Source: Clytia hemisphaerica (Eukaryota > Cnidaria > Hydrozoa > Leptothecata > Clytiidae). Taken from it: a stretch of DNA of 64,000 bases. The first letter of the stretch is position 1. The number at the start of each line of letters is the position of its first letter. The notes beneath the pieces were generated by a model. It was not told the origin of the DNA. It ran no database searches and saw only the letters and a program-made list of their open reading frames with translations. The position numbers and the translations under genes were made by a program. Of the stretch, positions 9,997 through 21,700 are shown in pieces. The DNA lies in contig CACVBU010000732.1 in assembly GCA_902728285.1 (NCBI GenBank), positions 994,720-1,058,719 on the forward strand. The letters run 5' to 3'.

Positions 9997-11445
9997 CTCA
10001 GCTCATTATTATTTGCTGGCAAATGCTAAACCCACTTCACTCTCCTCACTTTAGATATTTAATTTCCCTACATAAGAGCTAAGGCTCTTTCATTTTCTAA
10101 TATCCCTGTTCTGGCAGAATGTAGATTGAAATGCTATGTTATGCTATTATGGTCTTTAAAGAGAATGGAAGTAAAAGATGGGTATTTTATGCTAACCATC
10201 CCTGTCTCACTGAAAGAATCTTCTTTATCTCTAAGGTTATGGATTGATGACACAAATCTTGATTTATATTAGATTTATTTATATTCTTTCTTTTTCTTCA
10301 GGATGTAGAAAAAATGGATTTCAGATGGTTTTGGAGTAATTTTTTTCTGGATTTTTTATGTCTGAGCAACAGAAAGTTTAAAATATATTGTGCATTGTGT
10401 ATCAAAAAGTCACCTTGTCTCGTTGTTCTAAATCTGATATCTAGTCCTTCTAGTTTAGATACATCCCCGTCCTATGAATGAGCTATAAAATATTTCACAA
10501 GAAGAATAAAATTCATTTCTTTCCTTTCAATTTTTGCAAGTTTCTTGATTTTTGAAGTTCATTTTGAGACATTTCGCCTCTTTTTCTTCCTCGCCTCCTT
10601 CTTTAAAAAAAATCACTTTTTTCTACGCCAATCAGATCTCACGTCTTTTTCCCGATCAGCCAATCACAATGGCTTGTAGAGGGCATTACGTAATTTTTTG
10701 TCTGGTCTGTAATTTTGATGTTTCCTAGAATCCAATGAATTTTCTTTAGCAGAATAATGGGGCCCACTAAACCTGCAAATGCAGCGTTTGTATTGGCTAT
10801 CAAAAAGCCATTTTAGATTTTCTTGAAAGCCAGATAAATTGCGGACCGAACCGTGGGTCGGGGCTATTTTTTCATGGTCCCTATCTCGAATAACAGGAGA
10901 TCAAAGTCTGGACTTCGAAATTTCCTTTGACAAAATAACTTCCTGAAGAAAATATTTAAGCCATAAAATTAGCCCCGACCCTAGATCAGGTTCCCCTATG
11001 TGCAGGCCACCCTAAACAGTTGTTTTTGACCCTTAACTCTCGGCCGAGTCGTTGCTTTTTTTGATAAACAGCAATTTTGGGACCTTACTTCAGTGGTCGT
11101 TTACTCGCGGTTTTTGACAGTTTGAACAAAAGAGTTTGCCCTAAACTTCAGTTAAAAGGTTATATTTTCACAATAAATCAATTACACAATATTCTGAACT
11201 TGTTTATACGTTTAAATTTGAGCTCAATACTCTTCATTATGAAAATCGCAAAATTTGATAAATTTTACAGACCAGAAAATTCACCTCATTGACACACTCG
11301 AGATTACTGTCAGCCACTAAATTGACCATAACTTGGGAAAATTATGTGGCTTACACTTAGGATTGCTTTAATGGTTAAGCTGAGGAAATTAGCTATCCCT
11401 TGCATAAAGGGCGAATTTTTGTGGCTTACTTAAAGGGGAGTTACT
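9997..11445. other. Non-coding stretch
   Basis: No exon is recognised. At 10625-10670 two CCAAT motifs (gccaatcag, gccaatcac) lie close together in a modest pyrimidine-rich context, which could be promoter-like but is unsupported. At about 10855-10990 'gggtcggggcta' and its complement 'tagccccgaccc' bracket roughly 130 bases, probably another small inverted-repeat element. Confidence 0.35.
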
Positions 11446-11806
11446 AGCTGGGAGACCCGTCTACTCTGTTTGTGTGGTTTTGAAGTATAACATTCAGTTA
11501 AAACGAATAATAATAATATAGAAACAACAGAGTAGCCGGGTATTTTTGTAGATGCTAAATCTGGTCGCAGAATTCTATTGGCTGTTAAACAATTGTTGAA
11601 ATCAGGTGATATCATTGTTTTGATTGGAAGTGCACGAATCTGATTGGCTAACCTTATCAACGGCTTTTTTTGGCACTAAATTCAAACCAAATGTAAACAA
11701 ATTCAAACTAGGTCAAAAATACCATTCTCTCAATGAATAGCTTCTGATGGGATTCTTACTTAAAAATGTGGTGTAAGTTTGAATAGAGAGTATGGATCTC
11801 CAGACT
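11446..11806 (+). mobile_element. Mutator-like MITE, copy 1
   Basis: It starts AGCTGGGAGACCCG and ends ATCTCCAGACT, an imperfect terminal inverted repeat shared with the copy at 12982-13328. The interior carries the 'gtagccgggtattttt' and 'tcgcagaattctattggct' landmarks of that copy. An exact target duplication is not seen here. It has no coding capacity. Confidence 0.6.
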
Positions 11807-12345
11807 AGTCAGTTACATGCAAATGAAGTGTGGGCAAAAAATGTGGCTTACTGGTCATGTGGCTTACCCTACCAAGAAATTTTGAAGGCTGAGTTTTCAA
11901 TAATGGAAACAGTCAGAAATAGACTTTATTTTCAGCATTGACAGTAAAGGGGGTCACCACACCATTAACTTTCCCTTAGCGCTTTCCACCCAAAACTATT
12001 TTATTAAAGTTTTTTTAGATTTGGAAAGAAAAACATTATTCGTTCCGTGAAAAAAATAATGAAATTTTAGCTTGTGTTCACAAATTTTAGACTCTGCACA
12101 GCAGATTATTAAGGATGTTAATATTTTCAAGGAACACACCAGAGAGATTACTTGAAATTTTGGCCAACGGTGCAAATCTTGATGAAGAAAAAGTTTCTCT
12201 AGTTTTCTGAACGTGGATCGAAGCAATATCTGAAATAATTTAGGTCAAAGTGTCTCCTTTCCTATTTAGCATACATGGTCATGAATCTCCTAATTTGGAT
12301 ACTACTCTCCTAATTAGGAGATATCCTAATTAGCAATAATCCGTG

Positions 12346-12543
12346 ACTGCCTAACTCTGTCTGGTTTTGGATTTTGACATACAGGACATTTTATGACATT
12401 TTTGATGATTTTGCGAAGTTAGTATCACATGTTTTAAGAGTCTTAAGAGTCTTAAAACATGTGATACTAACTTCGCAAAATCATCAAAAATGTCATAAAA
12501 TGTCCTGTATGTCAAAATCCAAAACCAGACAGAGTTAGGCAGT
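12346..12543. repeat. 198-bp near-perfect palindrome (94-bp arms)
   Basis: The arms 12346-12439 and 12450-12543 are exact reverse complements by direct reading. The central 10 bp (gtcttaagag) contribute another 8 paired bases around the TTAA centre at 12444/12445, with one mismatched pair. The left arm begins actgcctaactctgtctgg and the right arm ends ccagacagagttaggcagt. No spacer separates the arms, so DNA could extrude as a cruciform and any transcript would fold into one long hairpin. A 14-bp palindrome (ctcctaattaggag) lies just to the left. There is no open frame. Confidence 0.95.
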
Positions 12544-12981
12544 TCATGGAAAAGTGTTGAACTAGGTAAAATTGATGTCAGATCTGCGGGCGGGGGGGGG
12601 GCTCATATGGTCTGACTAACAGCATGTGTTACCCTTAAGAGTAGGTTTTTCAAGACCCTCGAAATGCACTATAAGGGTCTTCTTTTAACTGGATACAATG
12701 TAAGGGTGTGTTTGGGGTTGCTGAATCACAAGTAGTCTGACCGTGACAATCTGATGTATTTTTACGGTTTTGACTTGCACTCATTTTGATTTGTTTTGCA
12801 CATTGTGTTGACATCTCAGGCTCATTTTTGGGTGGCTTCAGAAAAATAAAATGAAGGATCAAACTGCACTGTAAGGATGAGAAACGTTCGGTAAAATGCA
12901 CTGTAAGGGTAGCCTAGAAATCTAAGCCAGATTGATTCAGTCACTTAGTAAAATCTGATGGTAAGTTGTGACTGAATATCT

Positions 12982-13328
12982 AGCTGGGAGACCCGACTTC
13001 TCTGTCTATGTGGTTTCAAAAAAATATCAAAGTATACTATAGACAGTAGTAGCCGGGAATTATACAAGATGCAAGAATTAATCGCAGAATTTGATTGGCT
13101 AATATCTTATTGTTATGATTTGATAAACAAAAGTATGACGTCAAACAGCTCTATTGTTTCAAGAAGTGGCGCGAGCTTTTGAATTGTTTTAAAAAAATAA
13201 TGGTTTTTTCTTTTGTGATTTGAAGTGATTTGAATCGAGTCAATAATTCCATACTCTGTATTTCAGTGAAGTTGTTGGGATTTTAACAGGATAGAAATAT
13301 TTTTGTAACAGAGTATGGTCTCCAGACT
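12982..13328 (+). mobile_element. Mutator-like MITE, copy 2, with 11-bp target duplication
   Basis: It starts AGCTGGGAGACCCG and ends GGTCTCCAGACT, with termini 9/12 inverted-complementary. ACTGAATATCT occurs immediately before (12971-12981) and after (13329-13339), a 9-11 bp target duplication of the size made by Mutator-like transposases. At 347 bp it has no transposase frame and must be mobilised in trans. Confidence 0.8.
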
Positions 13329-13339
13329 ACTGAATATCT

Positions 13340-14548
13340 GGCTTAGTACAAGTAAACTTGGTTTCTTATCAACTGACAAAAACGAAATTTCAAATTTTCC
13401 CGGGCACGTTTTTGTAAATGCACATAAATTTGTATAATTTGTTCAACACATATTTTTCAACAAAAGATTTCCCATAACTCATTCGCATAAAAAACAAGGA
13501 ATTTGTTAAATAAATACACCCTCCTCCCTAATTACTTAACTTCTCTTTCATTCAGTTATATAAAGGTTTTTCAAATTAAAAGAGGGAGAGAGAAAAACAT
13601 ATCTTTCTTTTTATGCAAAAAGTACAGAATAAAATATGTTCAAAAAGTCTTTCGTTGAGAAGTGAAAAGCGTTTTCAAAACAAACGAAAAATTTCGTTTC
13701 TTATCACATGGTCTATTATGGCCAATTAGAAGAGGCCAAATGCTCGCCGAGTCTCACCGACTTCTGCGTTCAAAATATGAACGCGCGCTTTGCCCAAGCC
13801 AGTTTTTCGAGGCAAACTTAAAATTCCGTACATCATAAAAATCATTAAAGCACCGATAACGCTATATTGTCTTCAGCCGTATCTTGGCCTTGTAAAAACT
13901 AGCTTGGTTAACCAGGCTACTGTAAGGGTACCTTTTCATTGCTTAAGATCTGTCCTGTAAGAGTCTAATTTTTGAAAACCAATTTTTTGGCGGCACATGC
14001 AGTCTTTTAGAAATCCAGTGCCGTACCTTTAAAAACAAACCCTTTTCAATCACAAGCCAGTAGTTATCCCGTGAAAAATATATAGCAAAAGAATTCCAAA
14101 AGTAAGAAGAATCTTTGTACAGATTAATGGGAATCTTAAAACAACAGTATGTTATGGTTGTTTAAAAGAAAATCTTAAGGCCCTAGAAAAGCAACAGCAT
14201 CGTGTTTTTCACTGATTGGATTTAAATGTGCAAAACTGTCTCAAACGTGACACCCATGTTTTCATGTCTCAAACAATGCCTTGTTAATCTATTAGCCACT
14301 ACTTCTACATTTTGGTTCTTTATAACCAAAGCAGCTTGGTCAAATTTGTTTGTTGTGCTATATATTGATATCCTCCACCACTTCCCATAGTAATCTATGT
14401 ATTTTTATTTAAAGCTTTTTTGTATAAGCTTCAACATTCTAGACCAGAACATTCCAAAAATGCCTCTTATTCTGTTTGATTATTCTTTAATTCCAGCGAT
14501 TTTCCTAGAAAAATCTTTCCAACTATATTTCCTTTCTTGATCCCATAG
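13340..14548. other. Upstream region / first intron of the prefoldin gene
   Basis: The first prefoldin exon should encode roughly 20-35 residues ending in phase 0. I searched for the conserved GIPEA-type motif before a donor between about 9 and 14.5 kb and did not find it. Nothing else is recognised. Confidence 0.3.
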
Positions 14549-16170
14549 GAGGATGTTGAGGAATTCATGAAGAAAGAGGAAAGCTTTGAAAGTGCTCTCC
14601 GAAAACTGGACGAACAATACCAAAAGTATAAATTCATGGAATCCAATTTGGTACAAAAAAAAGTCAGGTACGAAAATTGTATATATTGTACCTATGTAGT
14701 AATTCATAGAAATAATTGAAAAGGTGTATACAGTGAACTTTAGTGAGGGCTAACCAGGGCTTACTTATTTTAATTTGGTGTTTTAACTTTTTCTTTGTAA
14801 TTCTTTTAAGAACTGACCCATTATTTTTTATTTGATGATTTATTTCAGTTGTAAGAGCCATTAAAAGAGCGAAATAGACGTTTTCATAAATTACGTCACG
14901 AACATCACTTGCCTCATATTCAAACAATTTCTATGGTGATCATATCTTTTGAGACATCATATGATTTTTTATGAATAGAAAGTAGTTGTAATAAAATCCG
15001 CTGGGAGTTAATCACTGTGGCAATAATTTCAAAACGAGGCAAGTGATGTTCGTGACGTAATTTATGAAAAGGTCTATTGTACCTTTTTTTTTAATTGAAA
15101 ATCTTACAGTTTCAAAATTTAATGAAATTCTGCAAGACCTTTATACTTCAGAGAGGTTCATTAACAATCAATTTACTTTTCAGCAAGGAAGGTTGTTACT
15201 TGAGATTAACTACTGTAATAGTGAATAATTCAGTTTAGTGCATTACCTTCTTTTTTTAGGTTGAATGGACAAATACCAGACATTAAGTCTACTTTAAATT
15301 CTATCAAATGTCTCAAAAGTAAAAAAGTAAGTATTTAAATTGTTCTTCATCATTCAAGAATACAGTCTCCTATCAAATATATTGTGGGAGATGAAGTGAA
15401 TTTTTTCCCAAGGGATTTGCACTGAGTACTGAGTGTGATAATTGCCTACTCACTACCTTCTTTCTTTTGAGCACTTTACTGACTTGTTTAAAAACCACAC
15501 TAAAATCGCATTATCAAAATATAAAACATGTTGTAAATTTGGGAAATTGTTCTTGGACAGTGCAAAACTACAAAAATAATTACCTAATCTAGACTAAAAA
15601 ACAAGGCTTAACATCCTTCTCCTTCAAAGCGCATCCCTTTGTTAATGAATTTCCAGCCCCAATCCACATTTTCAATTTCTCGGTAGATGTTATTTGAAAA
15701 GAAAGGGCCCCAAGAAAGGGAGTGCTAGAACTATGAAATGATGTTAGACAGAATCAAAATACGCACATACTTTTTCTTCGAATGATAAAACTGTTTTAAC
15801 AATATAATGTGATAATTACACGATACTTTATTAATTGATATTTAATTTCTACTTCCATTAGGATTCTGACAAATCACTCAGCACGCAATTCATGTTATCA
15901 GATCAATTGTACGTGAACGCAAAAGTGCCGGTTACCAAGAAAGTTTGTCTCTGGCTTGGTGCAAACGTCATGTTAGAATATGATATCGAGGACGCTGAAA
16001 AGTTGCTACAGAAAAATCTGACGACTGCAGAGACGAACCTAGAGGAGTTATCCGACGATTTATGTTTCTTACGCGATCAAATTACGACGACGGAAGTTAG
16101 CATGGCTCGTGTTTATAATTTTGATGTCAAAAAGCGTCAACAACAAAAAGCAGTTGCTGCTACTACTTGA
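14549..16170 (+). CDS. PFDN3: Prefoldin subunit 3 (VBP1), last three exons
   Basis: Exons 14549-14667, 15260-15326 and 15862-16170 join in phase to 164 codons plus TGA. The product is the alpha-type subunit 3 of the hexameric cytosolic prefoldin, which passes unfolded actin and tubulin to the CCT chaperonin. The first exon segment holds the N-terminal coiled coil (EEFMKKEESFESAL, LDEQYQKYKFMESNL), the second continues it (LNGQIPDIKSTL), and the last contains the hallmark KVCLWLGANVMLEYDIEDA, the C-terminal coiled coil and FLRDQITTTEVSMARVYNFD. These match human VBP1 almost residue for residue. All introns have GT..AG ends. The N-terminal exon (about 20-35 residues) was not found. An AATAAA at 16313-16318 lies about 145 bases after the stop. 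Confidence 0.93.
14875..15076 (+). mobile_element. Mariner-type MITE in prefoldin intron
   Basis: The termini are TAGACGTTTTCATAAATTAC and the complement of TAGACCTTTTCATAAATTAC, giving about 43 bp of nearly perfect inverted repeat that includes 'gtcacgaacatcacttgcctc'. TA lies at both edges, consistent with the TA duplication of Tc1/mariner elements. At 202 bp it is non-coding. The two TIRs make a strong hairpin in the pre-mRNA. Confidence 0.8.
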
Positions 16171-16312
16171 GATCATACTCACACGGGACTTTCGACCAAT
16201 ATTTAGTTACTTTTTTTATTATATTACTATTATTATAGAATTTTATTTACATTTTTGCAATATTTTCTATTCTCAAATTCGAAAAATATTGAAATTCAGT
16301 GTATATAATTTA

Positions 16313-16318
16313 AATAAA
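16313..16318 (+). terminator. Candidate poly(A) signal of prefoldin gene
   Basis: AATAAA within an AT-rich 3' flank, about 145 bases after the prefoldin stop. Confidence 0.5.
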
Positions 16319-16459
16319 TTCCTCTCCCATCGTTCTTACCTTGCTGGAGCATTCCATGGTTAGAAAGAAAATGAGAGACTCTGTGACACTATCATTTGAA
16401 TTAGCGTAAGAATGCCTGGCAGTATTCTAATTGCAAAAATTCTCAAATTTTTTTATGAA

Positions 16460-16596
16460 TAGACCATTTCATAAACTACGTCACGAACATCACTTGCCTC
16501 GTTTTAAAATTATTGCCATGGTGATTAACTCCCAGTGGATTTTATTACAACCACTTTCTATTCATAAAAAAATCATTTAATATCTCAAAGGTCTAT
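16460..16596 (-). mobile_element. Mariner-type MITE, second copy, opposite orientation, shortened
   Basis: It starts TAGACCATTTCATAAACTAC and keeps 'gtcacgaacatcacttgcctcg', 'gtgattaactcccag.ggattttattac' and 'tttctattcataaaaaa', all matching the reverse complement of 14875-15076. It ends early at 'ctcaaaggtcta'. It lies about 290 bases downstream of the prefoldin stop, so the gene's last two introns and last exon lie between two inverted copies. Confidence 0.75.
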
Positions 16597-16789
16597 CTGA
16601 ATGGAAATCGTAGAAAATGGAGTTTTGCAATTTATTCTGACACCATCAAAATATTGCAACAAAACATTGAAGTACTTCTTGTGGTATTGACCATCGGGGT
16701 GACGAAGCACTCGTTTTTCTACCTAGTTTCAACCTGGCAAGCATGTAGCAAAAAATTTAAATTTTTGAAAGCTGGTCCTAAATTTAATT

Positions 16790-17798
16790 AAAGTCTGTCC
16801 AGATATAATTGGCAGTGGAAACAAGAATGCCTGTAACTTTTGATAGTCAAATATAATTATGGAATTTTTTTTGCTTGTTTTAGAGAATCAAAAGCGCTAT
16901 CATTTGAATGTATTTTTGGTTTAAAAATTCGCGATTTTTAGCGGTTAAATTTGCGATTGTAAAAATTGTGCTTTTTTTCTACTCATGCTATAACTTTCAT
17001 TTTTACACCAGTGGTAAATCAGCCTCAGGTAAAGAATGTTGTCAAATTTCAAAGCAAATAGAGAAAGTCCTTCGGAAGATATGGGACCCGAAATACCCCT
17101 TGGTAGCACTTTTCTGTGAAATATCAAATCTCCAACATATTACTAAAAACGGGGGTTATGTTTTTATTTTTGAACAGTGCAATTAAAAGTTGGAAAATGT
17201 TAAGTGTTGGTGCATTGGTATCATTGGTGGTATCATTGATTATTTCAAAACGAAGTGAAATCACAGTATAATTGTTTTTATTGAAAAGATAAGCATGAAC
17301 TTATATTGCCTTTGTTATTTCTAAGTCATTAAAGAACTTAGCTAATTCCCAAAACACTAAACTGGTTTGGCTATGATGTCATTAAAGAGATCGTAAAATG
17401 TGTTATGATCGAAAAACTGTTTTATCAATATTATCACTACCCCCGTTTTTAGTAATAAGTTGGAAATTTGATATTTCACAGAAAAGTGCTACCAAGGGGT
17501 ATTTCGGGTCCCATATCTTCCGAAGGACTGTTTGCCTTGAAATTTGACAACATTCTTTACCTGAGGTTGATCTACCACTGGTGTAAAAATGAAAGGTATA
17601 GCATGAGTAGAAAAAAGCACAATTTTTGCAATCGCAAATTTAACCGCTAAAAATCGCGAATTTTTCAACCATAAATATATTCAAATATAGCGCTTTTGAT
17701 TCTCTAAAACAAGCTAAAAAAATTTTCGGAATGGTATTTGGCTATTAAAAGTTACGGGCATTCTTATTTCCACTGCCAATTATATCTGGACAGACTTT
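16790..17798. mobile_element. Foldback element with ~365-bp inverted arms
   Basis: The left arm 16790-17156 runs from AAAGTCTGTCCAGATATAAT to the string 'actaaaaacgggggt'. The right arm 17441-17798 is its reverse complement with scattered differences, ending ATCTGGACAGACTTT. About 285 bases of unrelated sequence separate the arms. Short frames of 60-92 codons in the arms are mirror copies of each other and are not genes. No transposase is present. Confidence 0.85.
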
Positions 17799-18199
17799 AG
17801 GAGCCTATGATGTGCATTTGATAACTTAGAAGGGACAATCTTTATGTCGGTTGATGATGATTAACAACTAAGGCTGCAGATTTTCTAAGCATAAGCTATT
17901 TTATCTTAAACCATTTTGGAAAAAGTTACGTAAAGTTTTTGATCTGGTAGCTCTCTGGTAGGCGTCTAGGAACAAGCTGAGCTAAATAAACTCGCCAAGT
18001 GAAAATTCTGTGTTATTTTGCCTTTTTTACGATTTAGTTTATTCTTCTTCAAATTTTGACGAGTAAAAGTACAAAAATAAAAAAATAAATAACTTATGAA
18101 TCATTTTATCAAGTCAGTCGTTGTCCCTTGCTAGATCGCATTTATTATCTATATTCAAACAATGGAACGACAATTCATCGCTCTTTCCACCGTATGAGG

Positions 18200-18455
18200 C
18201 GTTGTGGTATAGTGGACATCAACCTTGATTCCTGTACAGGCAACCAAGGTTCGATTCCCACTCACAACGGTTCACTTACTTGGCAAGTGAACAAACCTTC
18301 GCCCGGGTCAACCCATGCCATGTGAGGGGAATTGGGTAGTCAGTTCAAGGTGCTGACAGGATGCTTACTCAAGGCATCTATAGTCAATATAGTTACGAGA
18401 ATGGGCTCCCAGAGCCTCCTGTAACTCAACCATAATAGATAAATAAAATAGATAT
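18200..18455 (+). repeat. tRNA-derived SINE
   Basis: The head (18200-18270) has a pol III A-box (TGGTATAGTGG) and an exact B-box (GGTTCGATTCC), plus a closable acceptor stem CGTTGTG/CACAACG. The T-stem is no longer complementary, so it is unlikely to be a working tRNA gene. A body follows with 'aagtgaacaaaccttcgcccggg', 'gggctcccagagcctcctgtaactc' and an A/T-rich tail of aataga units near 18440-18455. It sits about 120 bases upstream of the IDE start codon and could overlap its promoter or 5' UTR. Confidence 0.65.
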
Positions 18456-18572
18456 TACAGCCATGCTTCTTGCGGGCGGGATGCGTTATGGTTTTCGTGA
18501 AAATAGAACCTAAATGTGGAGCAAGCATAAAAAGCTTCCGTCTGCCATTTTCAAGAAGAAAAAGCAAACAAG

Positions 18573-18750
18573 ATGGTGGCATGTGAAACAGTTATCCATC
18601 CTTCTGATTCAATGAAATATTTCAATGTTGTTAAGTCTGAGAATGATCCAAGAAGTTACAGACTAGTGGAACTCAAAAACAGTATAAAGATCTTGCTTAT
18701 TTCTGATCCAATCGCTGATAAAGCAGCTGCCTCAGTTGATGTTAACATTG
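18573..18750 (+). CDS. IDE: IDE exon 1 (start codon, N-terminal strand)
   Basis: It encodes residues 1-59 plus one base, including [20 protein letters not shown], equivalent to the EYRGLELANGIKVLLISDP block of human IDE. The ATG is the first after an in-frame TAA at 18528-18530 and has acaagATGG context. The start corresponds to human Met42, so no mitochondrial presequence is encoded unless an unseen upstream exon exists. The donor g|gtatga joins across 11,053 bases to exon 2 in phase 1. Confidence 0.93.
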
Positions 18751-21700
18751 GTATGATATTTTATCATTCATTTATAATTTCATGTCTTGGAGTTCTTTTC
18801 TTGATTGAAAGTTATCAGTTATTTTAAAATGAATTAAAAAAAAAAAAATAATTTTCTCAACTTTTCTGTTCATCGCTGAGGGTAACTTTTAACAGTCTCC
18901 TGCTTTTGTTTTATACAGGCTAGCTCTAAAGCTCTAAAACAGCATCATCTAATATATAACATGAAAAAACCAGAATATATGATTTTTCAATGGAAATCAA
19001 AATTATAAAGTGCACTTACAAACATCAATTTGTCAGATATAACAAAATTAGTAACAGCGCTGTCATCATTGAGAATCAAACGATTGCATTCAAAAATAGA
19101 ACCCCAAAAAGTGAGGTTTTCAATATCACAACCACTTTTTAGCCCACAAGCACAACATTGACATTCTTTTATGGCTGCTGTGTAGTACAAAATTCCATAA
19201 AATAAGGAAATTGATGAGCTTTCCAAAAATGTGGCCCTCTTTGAAGTTGAGTGATTCAGTCTTGAAATATAAGATGGCAAAGCGAGGGCAGGTTTTGTGG
19301 CTGTATGTCATGTGGCTCACTCAACAGGTTGGCTTATATGTGCTGTCCTGCTTTAAAACTTCAATATTTTTTTACCGTTTTCTTCAAATTGGTAGTTTAA
19401 GGTCTGATAAAGATACTTATGGGTTTAATTTGTGGCTGCAGGGTTTTCAATTGGCTTAAAATGTGGCTTCAATCATACTTCAATCACTAATTTATCAATT
19501 TATATCATTCCAGGTTGGGTTTTGTTTTTGAAATATGAATATTTGCAAAGCCTAAAGCAAAAAAACAAACACAATCTGACACAATACAGTGTTATTTTAA
19601 GAAAGAGTGTACATTTTGTGGCTGCAAATACCATTTTTTGTAACTATAACCTTCTGAGCTGTTACATTAGGTATTATTAGTTGGCATTTTTAGGGTTGGC
19701 TTATGTGCTGTCCTGCTTTAAGACTTGAATATTTTTTAACCGTTTTTCTTGAAATTGGTAGTTTAAGGTCTTAAGATACTTATGGGTTTAATTTGTGGCT
19801 GCAGGGTTTTCAATGGGCTTGAAATGTGGCTTCAATCAAAGCATATATGAAAAAAATTGTCAACTTTGAGCCGTAATTCTAGCCCAATGACTCAATAATT
19901 TTGGTTCCATTTTTGATATTTTGTGGATAAACCCTTTTGCTACGAGTTTCATCTGAAAAAAATGATTTTTACTCATTGAACAAATTTGTGGCTGCTGTTT
20001 TATTAACATAGTGTTTTTCTTGATTTGTGCCGCAATTTTGGCCCATTTTACAAAAAAAAAATTTTCAACCTACTTTAGAACCAATATTGTGAAGTTTCGT
20101 TTGAAAAGTGTTATTTTTAAAAAGGATATTCAAATTTCTTTTTTTTTGCTGTTTTTGAAAACCTCACACAATTTTTGAATGCCATCAAACAAACAATTTT
20201 CTGCCAAGAACCTTATAAACATTCCAACAACTTCCATCGAAATGATCTGCCACAGCTAAACTTGTCCTACCATTTTAGCGTGCGGTCTGAGGATTGGGCT
20301 GAGAACTCTTTGCAGAATACCTGCGAGCTCCCGCACGGGTGAAAAACTTTAATCTGTCAATAATTTTCTCAAGCAAAGAGACATGAAGTAGGGTGGACAG
20401 GCCAAAATTTTCCCCTCAATTTTTAGAAACCAAACTAATTTTATTTGAAAGTCCTTACCTTTGTGAGAACAACGAGGGGTCATTTATTAGAATTGGTTAA
20501 GTATTCCCAAAGCTATTCCATTTTCAAAACACAAAAAAATCACCTTTTCAAAAAATCGCCTCCTTACCACCACGTCAGCAAGAAATAATTTTCGGAAGCA
20601 CCAAAATCGCGCCAAAAATGGCAGATGAAATCTAGTCTTCCGTGAAGCGGGGTGTGGGAAGTTTTGCCGGTGCGGTCTGAAAATCGGCCTGATACTGTTA
20701 AACTTTAGCTTATCGCTAATGAGCTGGAAATGATAGCTAAAAACAAATTTCACCACTAGAAAGCTGACTTTCTTGAAAACCATAATCAAATCTACTCTCG
20801 ACAATTTGGTTTTCGTAAGGCTCACTCTACTGAGCATACACTCATTAATATTGTCGAATGTATCCGAAACTATCTTGACAATGGTGGGTTTGCCTGTGGT
20901 GTATTTGTCGATCTACAAAAGGCTTTCGACACAGTTGATCACGAAATTTTACTTGAAAAACTCGATCACTAAGGAGTCAGAGGCATTGTTAACGACTGGT
21001 TCCGATCTTACCTCACTAACCGCTCCCAGTATGTTTCTCTTGCAGGCTCAAATTCCCTTTTAAAAATCTATTAATCATAGAGTTCCTCAGGGTTCAGTCT
21101 TGGGTACTCTGCTATTCTTGTTGTATATAAACGATCTTCACCGCTGTATAAGGACCTCTGAAACATATCATTTTGCTGATGATACTCATTTACTAAATTT
21201 TTCAAAAACTGTATGGAGTCTTTGTGGGAGGGTTAATGCTGATCTCAGAGTTTTAGTCAGCTGGCTTAATGCCAACAAAATTTCTTTGAATGCTAGCAAA
21301 ACTGAGTTTGTTATTTTTCGTTCCCCTTGGAGACAGATGGACTGTATTCCAAGAATTAAGCTTTGCGGGAAAATTCTATCACCAAGTAAGAGTGTGAAGT
21401 ATTTGGGTGTTCACCTTGACAATCATCTAAACTGGAAGGTTCATACTTCTTTCGTTGCTGCTACATTGAGAAGGGCAAATGGGGCAATATCCAAACTTCG
21501 TCACTATGTTCCACAATTCACATCCTTCTAAACATTTATCGTGCAATTTTTGCTTCTCATGTTCGCTATGCTAGTCAACTCTGGGGACTGTGTGACAATA
21601 CTGTCACACATAGGATTCTTACTCTTCAAAACACTGCACTAAGACTCATGACCTTTAGTGAGCCAAGAACTTCTGCCACTCCCCTGTTTGCTGAGCTTAA

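Noticed and set aside
16908..17650. Mirror-image small frames (92 and 60 codons)
   Set aside because: They are copies of each other in the two arms of the foldback element, with no protein features.
18200..18270. Functional tRNA gene
   Set aside because: The A and B boxes and the acceptor stem are good, but the T-stem does not pair and a SINE-like body follows, so a SINE head is more likely.
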